This document shows, one piece after another, positions 32,698 through 42,403 of a stretch of DNA of 64,000 bases. Under the pieces are notes generated by a model. The model made no database searches, was not told the origin of the DNA, and saw only the letters and a list, made by a program, of their open reading frames with translations. Each line of letters opens with the position of its first letter. The stretch's first letter is position 1. Source of the stretch: Anaeromyxobacter oryzisoli (GTDB taxonomy: Bacteria > Myxococcota > Myxococcia > Myxococcales > Anaeromyxobacteraceae). Made by a program: the position numbers and the translations under genes. Location: NCBI RefSeq assembly GCF_022690765.1, contig NZ_JALCZA010000005.1, positions 1 through 64,000 of the forward strand, written 5' to 3'.

Positions 32698-32714
32698 GTG
32701 ACGGAGCAGGTCAC
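32698..32714. promoter_or_regulatory. Inverted repeat upstream of the sensor kinase gene
   Basis: GTGAC (32698-32702) and GTCAC (32710-32714) are separated by seven bases, next to TACACT (32692-32697), a possible -10 element. The layout suggests an operator overlapping the promoter of the two-component operon. Confidence 0.35.
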
Positions 32715-32770
32715 GGTGGGTCGTCCTCCCGGCCTGCGCGATCGCGCGGCGAGCGCGTGGCCTGTGTAAA

Positions 32771-34257
32771 GTGATCCGGAACATGCTCGAACGGTACGGC
32801 ACGGCGAAGCGGCTCGGCCTGGGGCTCGGCGCCCTGGTGCTCCTCCTGGTGGCCGCGTCCGCGGCGGCGATCGTCGCCTCCGCCCGCATCCACCGCAGCC
32901 TCGCCGAGACCGTGCGGCGCGAGGAGGGCGTCCGCCTCTCGCTCGAGCTCGCGAGCGCCGTGCGCGATCAGTACGCGCACCAGGCGCACACGATCATCAT
33001 CGGGGACGAGAGCCACCTCCGGTTCTACGCCGAGGCGCACGCGAACGTGCTCGGCCTCACCGCGCGCCTCCGGCGGATCGCGGGCGGCGAAGAGGAGCAG
33101 CGGCTCGTGGACGGCATCGAGGCGGAGAGCGGTGCGCTCGACCGGATCTTCCGGCAGTCGATCGTGCCGGCGGTGCTCCGGGGCGACCGGACGACGGTCC
33201 AGGAGGAGCACGGCCGGGCCCAGGTGGTCGTGACCCGCATCCAGGATCTCACCCGCGAGCTCGGCGCGCGCTTCCAGGCCCGCATCGAGGTGGCCCGGGA
33301 CGAGGCCGCCCGGATCGAGCGGCACACGCTGTGGGTGCTCGTGGCGCTGCTGCTCGCCGCGCCGCTCATCGCCCTCGGCGTGAGCCTCGCCATCGCCCGG
33401 TCGATCGCGACGCCCGTCGCGCAGCTCACCGCGGGGGCGGCCCGCATCGCGGCGGGCGATCTCGAGGCGCGGATCGAGGTGACGGGCGCCCCGGAGCTGG
33501 TCGCGCTCGCGCAGCGATGGAACGCGATGACCGCCGCCCTGCGGAATCACCAGGAGCAGCTCGTCCGCTCGGAGAAGCTCGCCGGCATCGGCCGCCTGGC
33601 CGCCGGCGTCGCGCACGAGATCGACAACCCGCTCGGCGTGATCCTCGGGTACGCGAAGCTGCTCCGGAAGCGCGCCGAGGGGCCGCTCGCCGAGGACCTC
33701 CTGGTGATCGAGGAGGAGGCGCTCCGGGCGAAGGAGATCGTGGACGGCCTCCTCGACCTCTCGCGCCCGATCCCGGCGCCGAACCGCGAACCGGTCGACC
33801 TCCGCGGCGTGGCCGAGGACGTCATCGCGCGGCTGCGGGAGGCGCGGCTCCTCGAGGCGGTCGCCGTGGAGGTGCAGGGGACCGCGCGCGTGCTGGGCCA
33901 CCCCGGGAAGCTCCGGCAGGTGCTCGTGAACCTGGTGCGGAACGCCGCCGAGGCGGCCGGGCCGGGCGGAGCCGTGGAGGTCCGCATCGAGGAGCGGGGC
34001 GGCGCGGTCGAGGTCGCGGTGGACGACTCCGGGCCCGGGATCCCGCCGGCGGCCCGCGCGAAGCTGTTCGAGCCTTTCTTCACGACGAAGCCGCAGGGTA
34101 CCGGGCTCGGGCTCTCGGTGTCCCGGGCCATCGCGCGCGCGCACGGCGGCGAGCTCTCGGCGGGCGAGGCGCCCGGCGGCGGCGCGCGGTTCGCGCTCAC
34201 GCTGCCGGCCTCGCCCGTGGACCGTGCGCGCGGGGATCGCGCGAGCGGGGAGGCGGC

Positions 34258-34261
<4 letters not shown>
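32771..34261 (+). CDS. Membrane sensor histidine kinase (NtrB/ZraS-like)
   Basis: A 496-residue inner-membrane kinase. Two membrane helices (about residues 17-40 and 190-215) flank a helical periplasmic sensing domain. A HAMP segment follows (RSIATPVAQLTAGAARIAAGDLEARIEV). The phosphorylated His282 lies in GVAHEIDNPLGVILGYAKLL, and the ATP-binding boxes read NLVRNAAEA, DDSGPGIP, FEPFFTTKPQGTGLGL and GGGARFALTLP. The stop overlaps the start of the response regulator (ATGA). GTG 32771 is used; ATG 32783 is also in frame. The sensed signal is unknown; close relatives sense metal or envelope stress. Confidence 0.9.
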
Positions 34262-35643
<1,382 letters not shown>

Positions 35644-35703
35644 GGGCGGCGCAGGAGCACCACGCGGCGATTTGTCCAGCGGCCGCCGCCGCGGCCTGCG
35701 ACG

Positions 35704-35779
35704 AAAACTTCTCTCGGTTGGGCGGGCGGGGGCGAGCGGGGGAACACTTCTCTCGGTCGGGCGGCGCTCTCGGTCGGGC
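35704..35779 (-). repeat. GACCGAGAGAAGTT repeat, two copies and a fragment
   Basis: Reverse-strand copies AAAACTTCTCTCGGTTGGG (35704-35722) and ACACTTCTCTCGGTCGGG (35744-35761), then the fragment CTCTCGGTCGGGC (35767-35779). They lie 61 bases after the response regulator stop. Confidence 0.85.
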
Positions 35780-35844
35780 GGGCGCGGGCGGGCACCGCGG
35801 GCGGTCGGCCATCGGAGGTGGACCGCGCGCGCCGGACGCGGCAT

Positions 35845-36333
35845 ATGTCGCTCGTGGAGATCCTGCTCTACGTCCTCGGGGCCGCCGCCCTCGTCGTCGG
35901 GATCGCCGGGGTGGTGCTGCCCGCGATCCCGGGCTCGGCCCTCCTCGTCGGCGGCGCGTTCCTCGTCGCGTGGGCCGAACGCTTCCAGCGCGTCTCCGGC
36001 TGGACCGTCGCGGTCTGCGCCGCGATCGGCGCCCTCATCTGGATCGTGGACCTCGCGGCCGGGGTCCTCGGCGCGCGGGCGTTCGGCGCCTCGCGCTGGG
36101 CGGTGGTGGGCGCCGCCGTCGGCGTCGTCGCCGGCCTGTTCCTCGGTCTCCCCGGCGTGATCCTCGGCCCGGCCGTCGGGGCGATCGTCTTCGAGTACGC
36201 GAGGAACCCCGATCTCGCCCGCGCCGCCCGGGCCGGGCTCGGCGCGTTCGTCGGGTTCGTCCTCGGGGGCGCCGTCAAGGTGGCGCTCTCGTTCGTCCTC
36301 GTCGGCGTCCTGGTCGTCGCGCTGATCTGGTGA
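35845..36333 (+). CDS. DUF456 family membrane protein
   Basis: A 162-residue hydrophobic protein with five to six membrane helices in pairs. The glycine-rich hairpin VGIAGVVLPAIPGSALLVGGAFLVAWAE and GLPGVILGPAVGAIVFEY are both characteristic of DUF456. No function is established for the family. ATG 35845 is chosen although no good ribosome binding site precedes it; GTG 35818 has GGAG too close. It follows the repeat cluster and converges on an alpha/beta hydrolase gene. Confidence 0.75.
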   Translation: MSLVEILLYVLGAAALVVGIAGVVLPAIPGSALLVGGAFLVAWAERFQRVSGWTVAVCAAIGALIWIVDLAAGVLGARAFGASRWAVVGAAVGVVAGLFLGLPGVILGPAVGAIVFEYARNPDLARAARAGLGAFVGFVLGGAVKVALSFVLVGVLVVALIW

Positions 36334-36420
36334 GGGCGGCGGACCTCGCGCCCGCGGTCGATCCCTGCGGGGGTCGCGTCGCGCGCGAGCCCCTGCGTTC
36401 GTCGAGCGCCTTCGCCCGGC

Positions 36421-37140
36421 TCAACGGCCAGCGGCGCCGTCGCTCGCGTCGAAGAACCGCGCGATCTCGGCGAGGCACGCGCGCGGTCGGCGCTGCAGGA
36501 TGGTGTGCGGTCCTTCGATCCGCACCGCACGGACGCCCGGGCGCGAAGCCAGGGCGTCGTCTACGTGGCCGGGGCCCAGGAGGCGGTCCGCCGAGGCGTC
36601 GATCCAGAGCGTTGGTACCTCGACGCGAGCGAACGCGCTGCGCGCATCGGTCGAGAGGGCCGCGCGTGCTCTCGCCGCGGCGACCTCGGGCCGCAGGTTC
36701 GCCATGGTGTCGCGCACGGCGGAGATTAGCGCGGGCGCCGCATCCCAGCCGGCGAGCAGGATGCGCACGGCGAGGGCCGGGGGAGGCCAGGTGAAGAGGG
36801 CGGGGCAGGCGAGGCGCCCGAAGGGGGCGAGCCAGGGCTGCAGCGGCGAGCGCAGGAAGGTCGCCGCCAGCACGAGGTGCGTGAGGAGCCTCGGCCGCCG
36901 CGCCGCGACCCGGACGGCGAGCGGGCCCGAGAACGACTCGGCCAGGAGCGCGAACGGCCGGCCGGTCGGAAGTCGTTGCCAGAGCCACTCCTCCAGCTCG
37001 TCGTAGCCCCGGGGAGCGTCGGTGGGGAGCGCGACGACGCGGGGCTCGAGCCAGGGCGGTGACTCGGCGAGGAACGGGGCGAAGAGCCGCCCGTCGCCGT
37101 CGAAGCCGGGGAGGAGCACGCAGAGGTGGCGGCTGCGCAT
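36421..37140 (-). CDS. Alpha/beta hydrolase
   Basis: A 239-residue serine hydrolase fold protein. The nucleophile elbow is LLAESFSGPLAVRVAA, an A-x-S-x-S-G variant of G-x-S-x-G. The acid is probably the Asp in LWIDASADRL, and the base is His in EGPHTILQRRP near the C-terminus. The oxyanion loop is LLPGFDGDGRLF at the start. Substrate unknown; small BioH-like esterases have similar length. ATG 37140 starts immediately before the first strand; longer in-frame starts exist but look non-coding. Confidence 0.75.
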   Translation of the reverse strand: MRSRHLCVLLPGFDGDGRLFAPFLAESPPWLEPRVVALPTDAPRGYDELEEWLWQRLPTGRPFALLAESFSGPLAVRVAARRPRLLTHLVLAATFLRSPLQPWLAPFGRLACPALFTWPPPALAVRILLAGWDAAPALISAVRDTMANLRPEVAAARARAALSTDARSAFARVEVPTLWIDASADRLLGPGHVDDALASRPGVRAVRIEGPHTILQRRPRACLAEIARFFDASDGAAGR

Positions 37141-37386
37141 GACGATCGGCTGGTCGCGGGGAGCTCCCCGGGGCACCGTTCGCGTCGATGGTACCACTCT
37201 CGGTGAACGATCGAGTCGCGACGGTGTCATCGAAGGTACGTCGCGCGAACCTCGATGCCAGTGGTCGGGGGGCCCGATCTCGCGGCGAACCCGCTCGACC
37301 TCGAGCTCCGGCGGCCTGGTCCTCCCGCGGCACCTCCCTGGTCCGGTGCAGCGCCCGGGACGGCTGCCTACATTCCGGCCGCACCG

Positions 37387-38517
37387 ATGACTCCTCGCGG
37401 GACGGCCAGGCTGTGCGCCTTCGTCGGCGCGCTCCTCCTCGCGCTTCACGCGTCTCCGGTGATCGCCGCAGCTCCGGACGCTCCCCTCGGCGTCGCCACC
37501 CCGGGCCCGTTCCGGGGCCTCTTCCTCGACCTGCCCCTCGCCGACGCGGGGGCGCCGCCGGCGCTCGCGATCGACGTCCGCTGGTGGCTCGCCAACGACT
37601 GGTCGAAGCCGACGGTGGTGTCGCGCGACGGCCGGACCGTGCGCCTCCAGGGCGACGCACAGTACGACACCCTCCAGGTCGCGGTGACGGTGCCGTGGCG
37701 GCGCTTCCTCCGCGCGCCGTTCGCGCGGCGGCTCTCGACCACGGTCGAGGCGCACGCCTCCGTGATCTGGGGCGGCTGGACCGACGGGCTCATCGAGGAC
37801 TGGCACAGGCTCATCGGGTCCTCGAACTTCCAGCGCCAGATCTTCCCGCGCGATCGGGTGAACCTTCGGCTCTCGGAGGACGGCGGCCCCACGCTCGCCG
37901 ACGTCCACTCCGCCGGGGTCGTCCTGGGCGATCTCGTCGTCCGCAACCAGCTCGTGCTCGTCGGGGTCGAGCCCGGTCCGTCCGGCGCGCCGCCGCGCGC
38001 CTCGCTCGCGGTCCGCCTCGACCTGAAGATTCCCACCGGCCCGCTGCACCGGCTCGGCGGCAGCGGCGGCGCCGACGCCGGGCTCGGCCTCGCCGGGACG
38101 GTGCGCGCCGGGCCCCTGACGGTCCACGCGCTGGCGTCGGCGCGGGTCGTGTCCGGGCTGCCGCAAGGGTTCGCGCTCCAGCCGCGGCGGCTCCAGGCCG
38201 GCGGCGATCTGTCGCTCGTGCTGCGCGTCGGCCGCCGGGTGGCGCTCCTGCTCGAGGACCGGCTCTCGACGCCGCTCATGCGGTCCGGGTGGCGCCTGCC
38301 GGCGAACGAGACCCAGCCGGAGGCGACCACCTGGTACGCGCTCTTCCGCGCGCACAACCAGGTGAGCGGGGGCGTGCGGATCGGCGAGGTGACCGTGTTC
38401 CTCTCGGAGGACTTCACTCCGGGAGGGCGCATCGCGAGCGATCCGGGGCCGCGCTGGTTCTACGACTCGAACGCGCCGGACATCGTGATCGGCGTGTCGT
38501 GGGCGCGGGACCTTTGA
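37387..38517 (+). CDS. DUF3187 family, probable outer-membrane beta-barrel protein
   Basis: A 376-residue exported protein with signal peptide (MTPRGTARLCAFVGALLLALHASPVIAA). Repeated amphipathic beta strands follow, ending in an aromatic/aliphatic C-terminal strand (DIVIGVSWARDL), as in outer-membrane barrels. GGWTDGLIEDWHRLIGSSNFQRQIFPRDR matches the conserved core of DUF3187. The family has no known role. It is followed by a hairpin terminator. Confidence 0.72.
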   Translation: MTPRGTARLCAFVGALLLALHASPVIAAAPDAPLGVATPGPFRGLFLDLPLADAGAPPALAIDVRWWLANDWSKPTVVSRDGRTVRLQGDAQYDTLQVAVTVPWRRFLRAPFARRLSTTVEAHASVIWGGWTDGLIEDWHRLIGSSNFQRQIFPRDRVNLRLSEDGGPTLADVHSAGVVLGDLVVRNQLVLVGVEPGPSGAPPRASLAVRLDLKIPTGPLHRLGGSGGADAGLGLAGTVRAGPLTVHALASARVVSGLPQGFALQPRRLQAGGDLSLVLRVGRRVALLLEDRLSTPLMRSGWRLPANETQPEATTWYALFRAHNQVSGGVRIGEVTVFLSEDFTPGGRIASDPGPRWFYDSNAPDIVIGVSWARDL

Positions 38518-38523
38518 ACGGGA

Positions 38524-38564
38524 AGGCCTCGGGCCTCGGACCTCCGGCACCAGGGCCGAGGCCT
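38524..38564 (+). terminator. Hairpin after the DUF3187 gene
   Basis: AGGCCTCGG (38524-38532) pairs with CCGAGGCCT (38556-38564), nine base pairs around a 23-base loop, starting seven bases after the stop codon. No T-run follows. Confidence 0.5.
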
Positions 38565-38726
38565 GCGGCGAGCCAGGACCGTCGATTGTACGTACCCGCC
38601 CTCCATCCCGTGGCCCGAGCTCCGACCGATGGCGGGACGGGGGACACGCGGCACCCGGCGACGGGAACGGGTATGCGCTCGAGCACGGGCCCGGTCGCGG
38701 GCCTCGGGCCGGGTTAGAGTCCGGGC

Positions 38727-39404
38727 GTGATCCCCTGGGAGACGATCGAGCGGGCCGCCGCGCCGGACGGGGCCGAGCTCGTCCTCGCGCGGCACGGCGA
38801 CGAGTGGGCGGTGCGTGCGGCCGGGCGGGTGCTGATGACGAGCCGCCTGCACGGCTCGGAGGAGGCCCTCGCGGCGCTCGCGCTCGAGCGGCTCGCGCGG
38901 CCGCCGCGCGCGGTGCTGATCGGCGGGCTCGGGATGGGCTTCACCCTGCGCGCCGCGCTCGATCGGTTGCCGGCGACCTGCGCCGTGACGGTCGTCGAGC
39001 TGGTCGCCGCGCTCGCGGAGTGGAACCGCGGGACGCTCGGGGACCTCGCCGGACGGCCGCTGGAGGACCGGCGGGTGCGGCTCGAGGTCGGGGACGTCGC
39101 GGCCCGGATCGCGGCCGCCCGGCCGCACGCGTTCGACGCGATCCTGCTCGACGTGGACAACGGGCCGGCGGCGCTCGCCCACGCCGCGAACGACCGGCTC
39201 TACGGCGCGGCAGGCATCGCCGCGGCCGCCGCCGCGCTCCGGCCGGGCGGCGTACTCGCGGTCTGGTCCGCTGCGCCGGACGATCGGTACCTGGCGCGCC
39301 TGAGGCGCGGCGGCCTCGAGGCGTCGGCCGTCCCGGTGCCCGCGGGCAGGGGGAGCGGGGCCTGCCACGTGGTGTTCGTCGGGCGCAGCCCGGCGCGCCG
39401 GTGA
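38727..39404 (+). CDS. Spermidine synthase-like methyltransferase-fold protein
   Basis: A 225-residue Rossmann-fold protein resembling the C-terminal domain of spermidine synthases. It has the nucleotide-binding loop LIGGLGMGFTLRAAL, the acidic residue in VVELVAALAEWNR, and FDAILLDVDNGPAALAHAANDRLY with the second Asp pair. It lacks the full N-terminal domain of polyamine synthases and the usual gatekeeper pattern, so polyamine synthesis is doubtful; a methyltransferase role is equally likely. GTG 38727 is the start. Confidence 0.7.
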   Translation: MIPWETIERAAAPDGAELVLARHGDEWAVRAAGRVLMTSRLHGSEEALAALALERLARPPRAVLIGGLGMGFTLRAALDRLPATCAVTVVELVAALAEWNRGTLGDLAGRPLEDRRVRLEVGDVAARIAAARPHAFDAILLDVDNGPAALAHAANDRLYGAAGIAAAAAALRPGGVLAVWSAAPDDRYLARLRRGGLEASAVPVPAGRGSGACHVVFVGRSPARR

Positions 39405-39494
39405 TGGCGACACCCACGCCATGAGAGCTCCCCGCCGGCGCGACGGTCGGCCGGGTCCCCGCGTGCCGTCCCCCCGGCCGGTCTGCGGTCGTCA

Positions 39495-39500
39495 TATAGG
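39495..39500 (+). promoter_or_regulatory. Possible -10 element upstream of the lipoprotein cupredoxin
   Basis: TATAGG stands out in a GC-rich gap 81 bases before ATG 39582. No convincing -35 box is seen 17 bases upstream, so the call is weak. Confidence 0.25.
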
Positions 39501-39581
39501 GCGTGGCTCCACCGGAGAGCGCGCGGCGCATCACGATTCGAGAGAGGGCGACAGCATGCCGCCCCGGAGGAGTGAGTGAGT

Positions 39582-40079
39582 ATGCGCGCATCACGCCTGA
39601 TGCTGTTCGCGGCGATCGCCGCCGGGCTCGTCGTGGCCTGCGGGGGTGGCGGAGGGACCTCGACCCCGACCCCGACTCCGACCCCGGCCCCGACCCCGAC
39701 GAACCCACAGCCGACCGGTTTCTTCATCACCATCTCCGGGATGCGGTTCTCTCCGCAGAACCTCGACGTCCCGCCTGGCGCGACCGTCACCGTCATCAAC
39801 CAGGACAGCTCCAGCATCGGCCCGCACTCGGCGACGAGCGAGAGCCAGCAGCGTTCGTTCACGTCGGGTGCAGTGGCAGGCATCTCGTTCGACACGAAGC
39901 CGTTCACGGGCCAGACGACCTTCACGATCCCGTCGACGGCGGCCGAGGGCACGGTGGTGCCGTATTTCTGCACCGTGCACACGAGCACGATGGCGAACAA
40001 CCCCGACCCGACGATCACCATCCGTGCGGCCGCACAGCCGGGGCCGAACCCCACCACCGGCACCGGTGGCGGCGGGTGA
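39582..40079 (+). CDS. Cupredoxin-domain lipoprotein
   Basis: A 165-residue lipoprotein. The signal peptide ends in LVVACGGGGG, where Cys would carry the lipid. A Thr-Pro repeat linker (TPTPTPTPAPTPTNPQP, about residues 28-44) follows, then a plastocyanin-like domain. Copper ligands are likely the His in IGPHSATSE and the Cys, His and Met in YFCTVHTSTM, a full type 1 set. It is probably a periplasmic electron carrier or copper-binding protein tethered to a membrane. GGAGGAG precedes ATG 39582 better than GTG 39576. The tail is Gly-rich. Confidence 0.8.
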   Translation: MRASRLMLFAAIAAGLVVACGGGGGTSTPTPTPTPAPTPTNPQPTGFFITISGMRFSPQNLDVPPGATVTVINQDSSSIGPHSATSESQQRSFTSGAVAGISFDTKPFTGQTTFTIPSTAAEGTVVPYFCTVHTSTMANNPDPTITIRAAAQPGPNPTTGTGGGG

Positions 40080-40240
40080 GGCGGGGCACCGGGCCGACGT
40101 ACTGATCGTGATTGCGCTCCCGAACCTGGACGCGAACTTGTGCGCCGGACCCGCCGCGGCGGAGGGCGCACGGGCGCAGCTCCTCGCCACGCTGAGGGTC
40201 CTGCCCTGGTCCCGGTTGCGCCGCGAGTTCGGACGAAAGC

Positions 40241-40269
40241 GGAGGCCCCCGCGGAATGCGGAGGCCTCC
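40241..40269 (-). terminator. Hairpin downstream of the small minus-strand frame
   Basis: GGAGGCC (40241-40247) pairs with GGCCTCC (40263-40269) over seven pairs. It lies 37 bases past the stop of the small minus-strand frame, so it could end that transcript, or that of the lipoprotein gene coming from the left. Confidence 0.4.
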
Positions 40270-40305
40270 CGGGACCGCACGTGTGGAGGACCGCGCGACC
40301 CCGAA

Positions 40306-40431
40306 CTACGCGGCCCCGCCCCGGGCCGCCTCCCTCGCTGCGACGGCGGGAGATTTGTCGCGCGGGCGCTCCGTCGGACCCGTCCGGGGTCGGTCCGTTT
40401 GCTGCCGCGCGGTGAGCTCGCTCTTCGCCAT
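40306..40431 (-). CDS. Possible 41-residue protein with LexA-like first residues
   Basis: A short minus-strand frame reading MAKSELTARQQ and then a basic, Pro/Arg-rich tail ending in AAREAARGGAA. The first eleven residues match the usual start of LexA repressors (LTARQQ), but the helix-turn-helix that should follow is absent in all three frames. It may be a decayed lexA start, a small protein, or chance. A promoter-like pair lies 90-120 bases upstream and a hairpin follows. There is no ribosome binding site. Confidence 0.25.
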   Translation of the reverse strand: MAKSELTARQQTDRPRTGPTERPRDKSPAVAAREAARGGAA

Positions 40432-40521
40432 CGGGCGGAATGTCACCGCATCCGCGCCACGATCTCATTGACGGCAATCAAGGGACGCAAACATAGCGTG
40501 CAAACGTTGCGTTCATTTGGA

Positions 40522-40550
40522 ATTACAGGTAGTTAGAAGACACGCAACAA
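40522..40550 (-). promoter_or_regulatory. Candidate sigma-70 promoter in the low-GC island
   Basis: On the minus strand TTGTTG (40550-40545) and TGTAAT (40527-40522) are separated by exactly 17 bases. The -10 matches five of six consensus bases. On the plus strand TTGACG (40468-40473) with ACATAG 17 bases later is a second candidate. The stem GTTGCGT (40506-40512) with ACGCAAC (40542-40548) overlaps both. Confidence 0.4.
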
Positions 40551-40554
40551 TTGG

Positions 40555-40671
40555 GTTGAACTTCTCTCGGCCGGGCGCGCCCGGTCGGCGCGCCAGCAGG
40601 CGGGCCGGGGTTGAACTTCTCTCCGTCGGGGGCGGGGCAGGCGGCCCGGGGTTGAACTTCTCTCGGTCGGG
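40555..40671 (-). repeat. GACCGAGAGAAGTT repeat, three copies
   Basis: Three reverse-strand copies, each beginning TTGAACTTCTCT: 40556-40577 (ends CGGCCGGGCG), 40611-40630 (one base changed, CTCCGTCGGG) and 40652-40671 (CTCGGTCGGG). The last two also share a preceding GGCC(C)GGGG, so the repeated unit here is about 30 bases. Confidence 0.85.
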
Positions 40672-40846
40672 TGGCGCGGGGGCCGGGGGGGGCGGGCGGC
40701 GGTCGTCGGGATTGCGGCGCGCGGGGCTATCGCCCCCCGATCGGGGGGCTCGCGTATCGCGGTGGCGATGCGCCGAGCATCCGCCGTCCAGGCGACGTGC
40801 TGCGGGGCACCTCCGCCAGTGCTATTCAGCACGGCCCGGAGGCTGG

Positions 40847-41944
40847 ATGCACGTCGAGGACCTGGCGCGGTGGCGGCACGGACATGCGTACGGCGCGGAC
40901 GCCGGCGGGGACGGCGAGCGGCGCACGCGGTGGGTGGTGGGCATCACCCTCACCATGATGGTGGGCGAGATCGTGGCCGGGATCGGCTTCGGCTCCATGG
41001 CCCTGCTCGCCGACGGCTGGCACATGGGGACGCACGCGGCGGCGCTCGGCGTCGCGGTCTTCGCGTACGTCTACGCGCGGAAGCACGCCGCGGACGCGCG
41101 CTACAGCTTCGGCACCGGCAAGGTGGGGGCGCTCGCCGGCTTCGCGAGCGCGGTCGGCCTCGCGGTGGTCGCGCTGCTGGTGCTCGGCGAGAGCGTGATG
41201 CGCTTGGCTGCGCCGGTCGCCATCCACTACGACGAGGCGATCGCCGTCGCCGTCCTCGGCCTCGCGGTGAACCTCGGCTGCGCGCTGCTCCTCCGCGACA
41301 CGCCGCACGAGCACGGGCACGCCCACGGTGATCACGGCGAGCACGGGCACGAGGGGCACGGGCACGCGCACGCGCACGAGGACGAGGACGAGGACGAGCA
41401 CGAGCACGAGCACGACGGGCCGGCGCATCCTCACGGCCCCGCGCACAGGCCCGATCGCCACCCGGATCACAACCGCCGCGCCGCCTACCTCCACGTCCTC
41501 GCCGACGCCCTCACCTCCGTGCTCGCGATCGTCGCCCTCCTCGCCGGACGGAGTTTCGGCTGGACCTTCATGGACCCGGTGATGGGGGTGGTCGGCTCGG
41601 TGGTCATCGCGCGCTGGTCCCTCGGGCTCCTGCGCGACACCGCCGCGGTGCTCCTCGACGCCGAGGTGCAGCCGGCGCAGCGCCGTGCCATCGCCGCGGC
41701 GATCGAGGACGGGCGCGACGATCGCGTCGCGGACCTCCACGTCTGGCGCGTGGGCCCCCGCCACCTCGCGGCGATCGTCTCCGTGGTCACCCGCGCGCCG
41801 CGCGAGCCGGCGCACTACCGCGCCCGCCTCGAGGGGTTCCCGGACCTGGTGCACGTCACCGTCGAGGTGAACGGGTGCGCGGAGGGCACCCCGGCCGACC
41901 GGACCGCGGTCGGCGCTGGCGCCGGCGGTGCTTTTCGGGCTTGA
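40847..41944 (+). CDS. Cation diffusion facilitator (DmeF-type Co/Ni/Zn exporter)
   Basis: A 365-residue inner-membrane metal/proton antiporter. Six membrane helices carry the transport site residues: the Asp and His of LLADGWHMGTHAAAL in helix 2, and HVLADALTSVLAIVALL in helix 5. A long His/Asp/Glu-rich loop (about residues 154-204) between helices 4 and 5 should bind metal in the cytoplasm. The helix-2 motif with GWHM-x-THA is that of the DmeF branch, which exports cobalt and nickel. The C-terminal domain (DLHVWRVGPRHLAAIVSVVT) is the usual metal-sensing fold. GGAGG precedes ATG 40847. Confidence 0.9.
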   Translation: MHVEDLARWRHGHAYGADAGGDGERRTRWVVGITLTMMVGEIVAGIGFGSMALLADGWHMGTHAAALGVAVFAYVYARKHAADARYSFGTGKVGALAGFASAVGLAVVALLVLGESVMRLAAPVAIHYDEAIAVAVLGLAVNLGCALLLRDTPHEHGHAHGDHGEHGHEGHGHAHAHEDEDEDEHEHEHDGPAHPHGPAHRPDRHPDHNRRAAYLHVLADALTSVLAIVALLAGRSFGWTFMDPVMGVVGSVVIARWSLGLLRDTAAVLLDAEVQPAQRRAIAAAIEDGRDDRVADLHVWRVGPRHLAAIVSVVTRAPREPAHYRARLEGFPDLVHVTVEVNGCAEGTPADRTAVGAGAGGAFRA

Positions 41945-42387
41945 TGCCGCGCATGCCCCGCGTCGACGTCGCGTTCCCCGAGCAGAGCCTCTTCCGCACC
42001 GAGCTGCCCATCCGCGTCGGCGACCTGAACTACGGCGGTCACCTCGGCAACGACGCGGTGCTCGCCCTCGCGCACGAGGCGCGGCTCCGCTTCCTCGTCG
42101 CGAACGGGTTCGCCTCCGAGCTCGACGTGGGGGGCGTCGGCCTGCTGATGTCCGACGCCGCCGTCCAGTACCGCGCCGAGGGGAGGTACGGGATGGTCCT
42201 CGAGGTGGAGCTCGCGATCGGCGAGGTCCGCTCGCGCCGCCTCGAGCTGCTCTACCGGATGCGCGACGCGGCGACGAAGCAGGAGATCGCGCGCGTCGCC
42301 ACCGGGCTGGTCTGGTTCGACTACGCCGCGCGCAAGGTCGTGAGCATGCCGGAGGCGTTCCGGCGAGTGGTCGCGCCGCAGGGGTGA
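41944..42387 (+). CDS. Hotdog-fold acyl-CoA thioesterase (4HBT family)
   Basis: A 147-residue hotdog protein resembling 4-hydroxybenzoyl-CoA thioesterases. IRVGDLNYGGHLGNDAVLALAHEARLRFL contains the Asp and the G-G-H-L-x-N active-site turn, and GLLMSDAAVQYRAEGRYG and IARVATGLVWFDY follow in the normal order. It hydrolyses acyl-CoA to free acid; the chain is unknown. ATG 41944 overlaps the last base of the cation exporter's stop (TGATG), so the two are translated together. Confidence 0.85.
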   Translation: MPRMPRVDVAFPEQSLFRTELPIRVGDLNYGGHLGNDAVLALAHEARLRFLVANGFASELDVGGVGLLMSDAAVQYRAEGRYGMVLEVELAIGEVRSRRLELLYRMRDAATKQEIARVATGLVWFDYAARKVVSMPEAFRRVVAPQG

Positions 42388-42403
42388 TCGAGGAGCGGCC
42401 GCC

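Larger units (their letters stand above)
40080..40846. other. Long intergenic region with a low-GC island and repeats
   Basis: The largest non-coding gap in the window (767 bases). From left to right it holds a hairpin (40241-40269), a small minus-strand frame, an A/T-rich stretch (about 40440-40560) with promoter-like elements on both strands, three repeat copies (40555-40671), and the upstream region of the cation exporter gene. Confidence 0.6.

Noticed and set aside
36421-38550. Long minus-strand frame covering the alpha/beta hydrolase and the DUF3187 region
   Set aside because: Only the part after 37140 carries hydrolase motifs; the rest is antisense of a signal-peptide-bearing plus-strand gene.
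41311-41460. Simple-sequence DNA repeat of CACGAG units
   Set aside because: It encodes the His/Glu/Asp-rich metal loop of the cation exporter in frame; explained by the protein.
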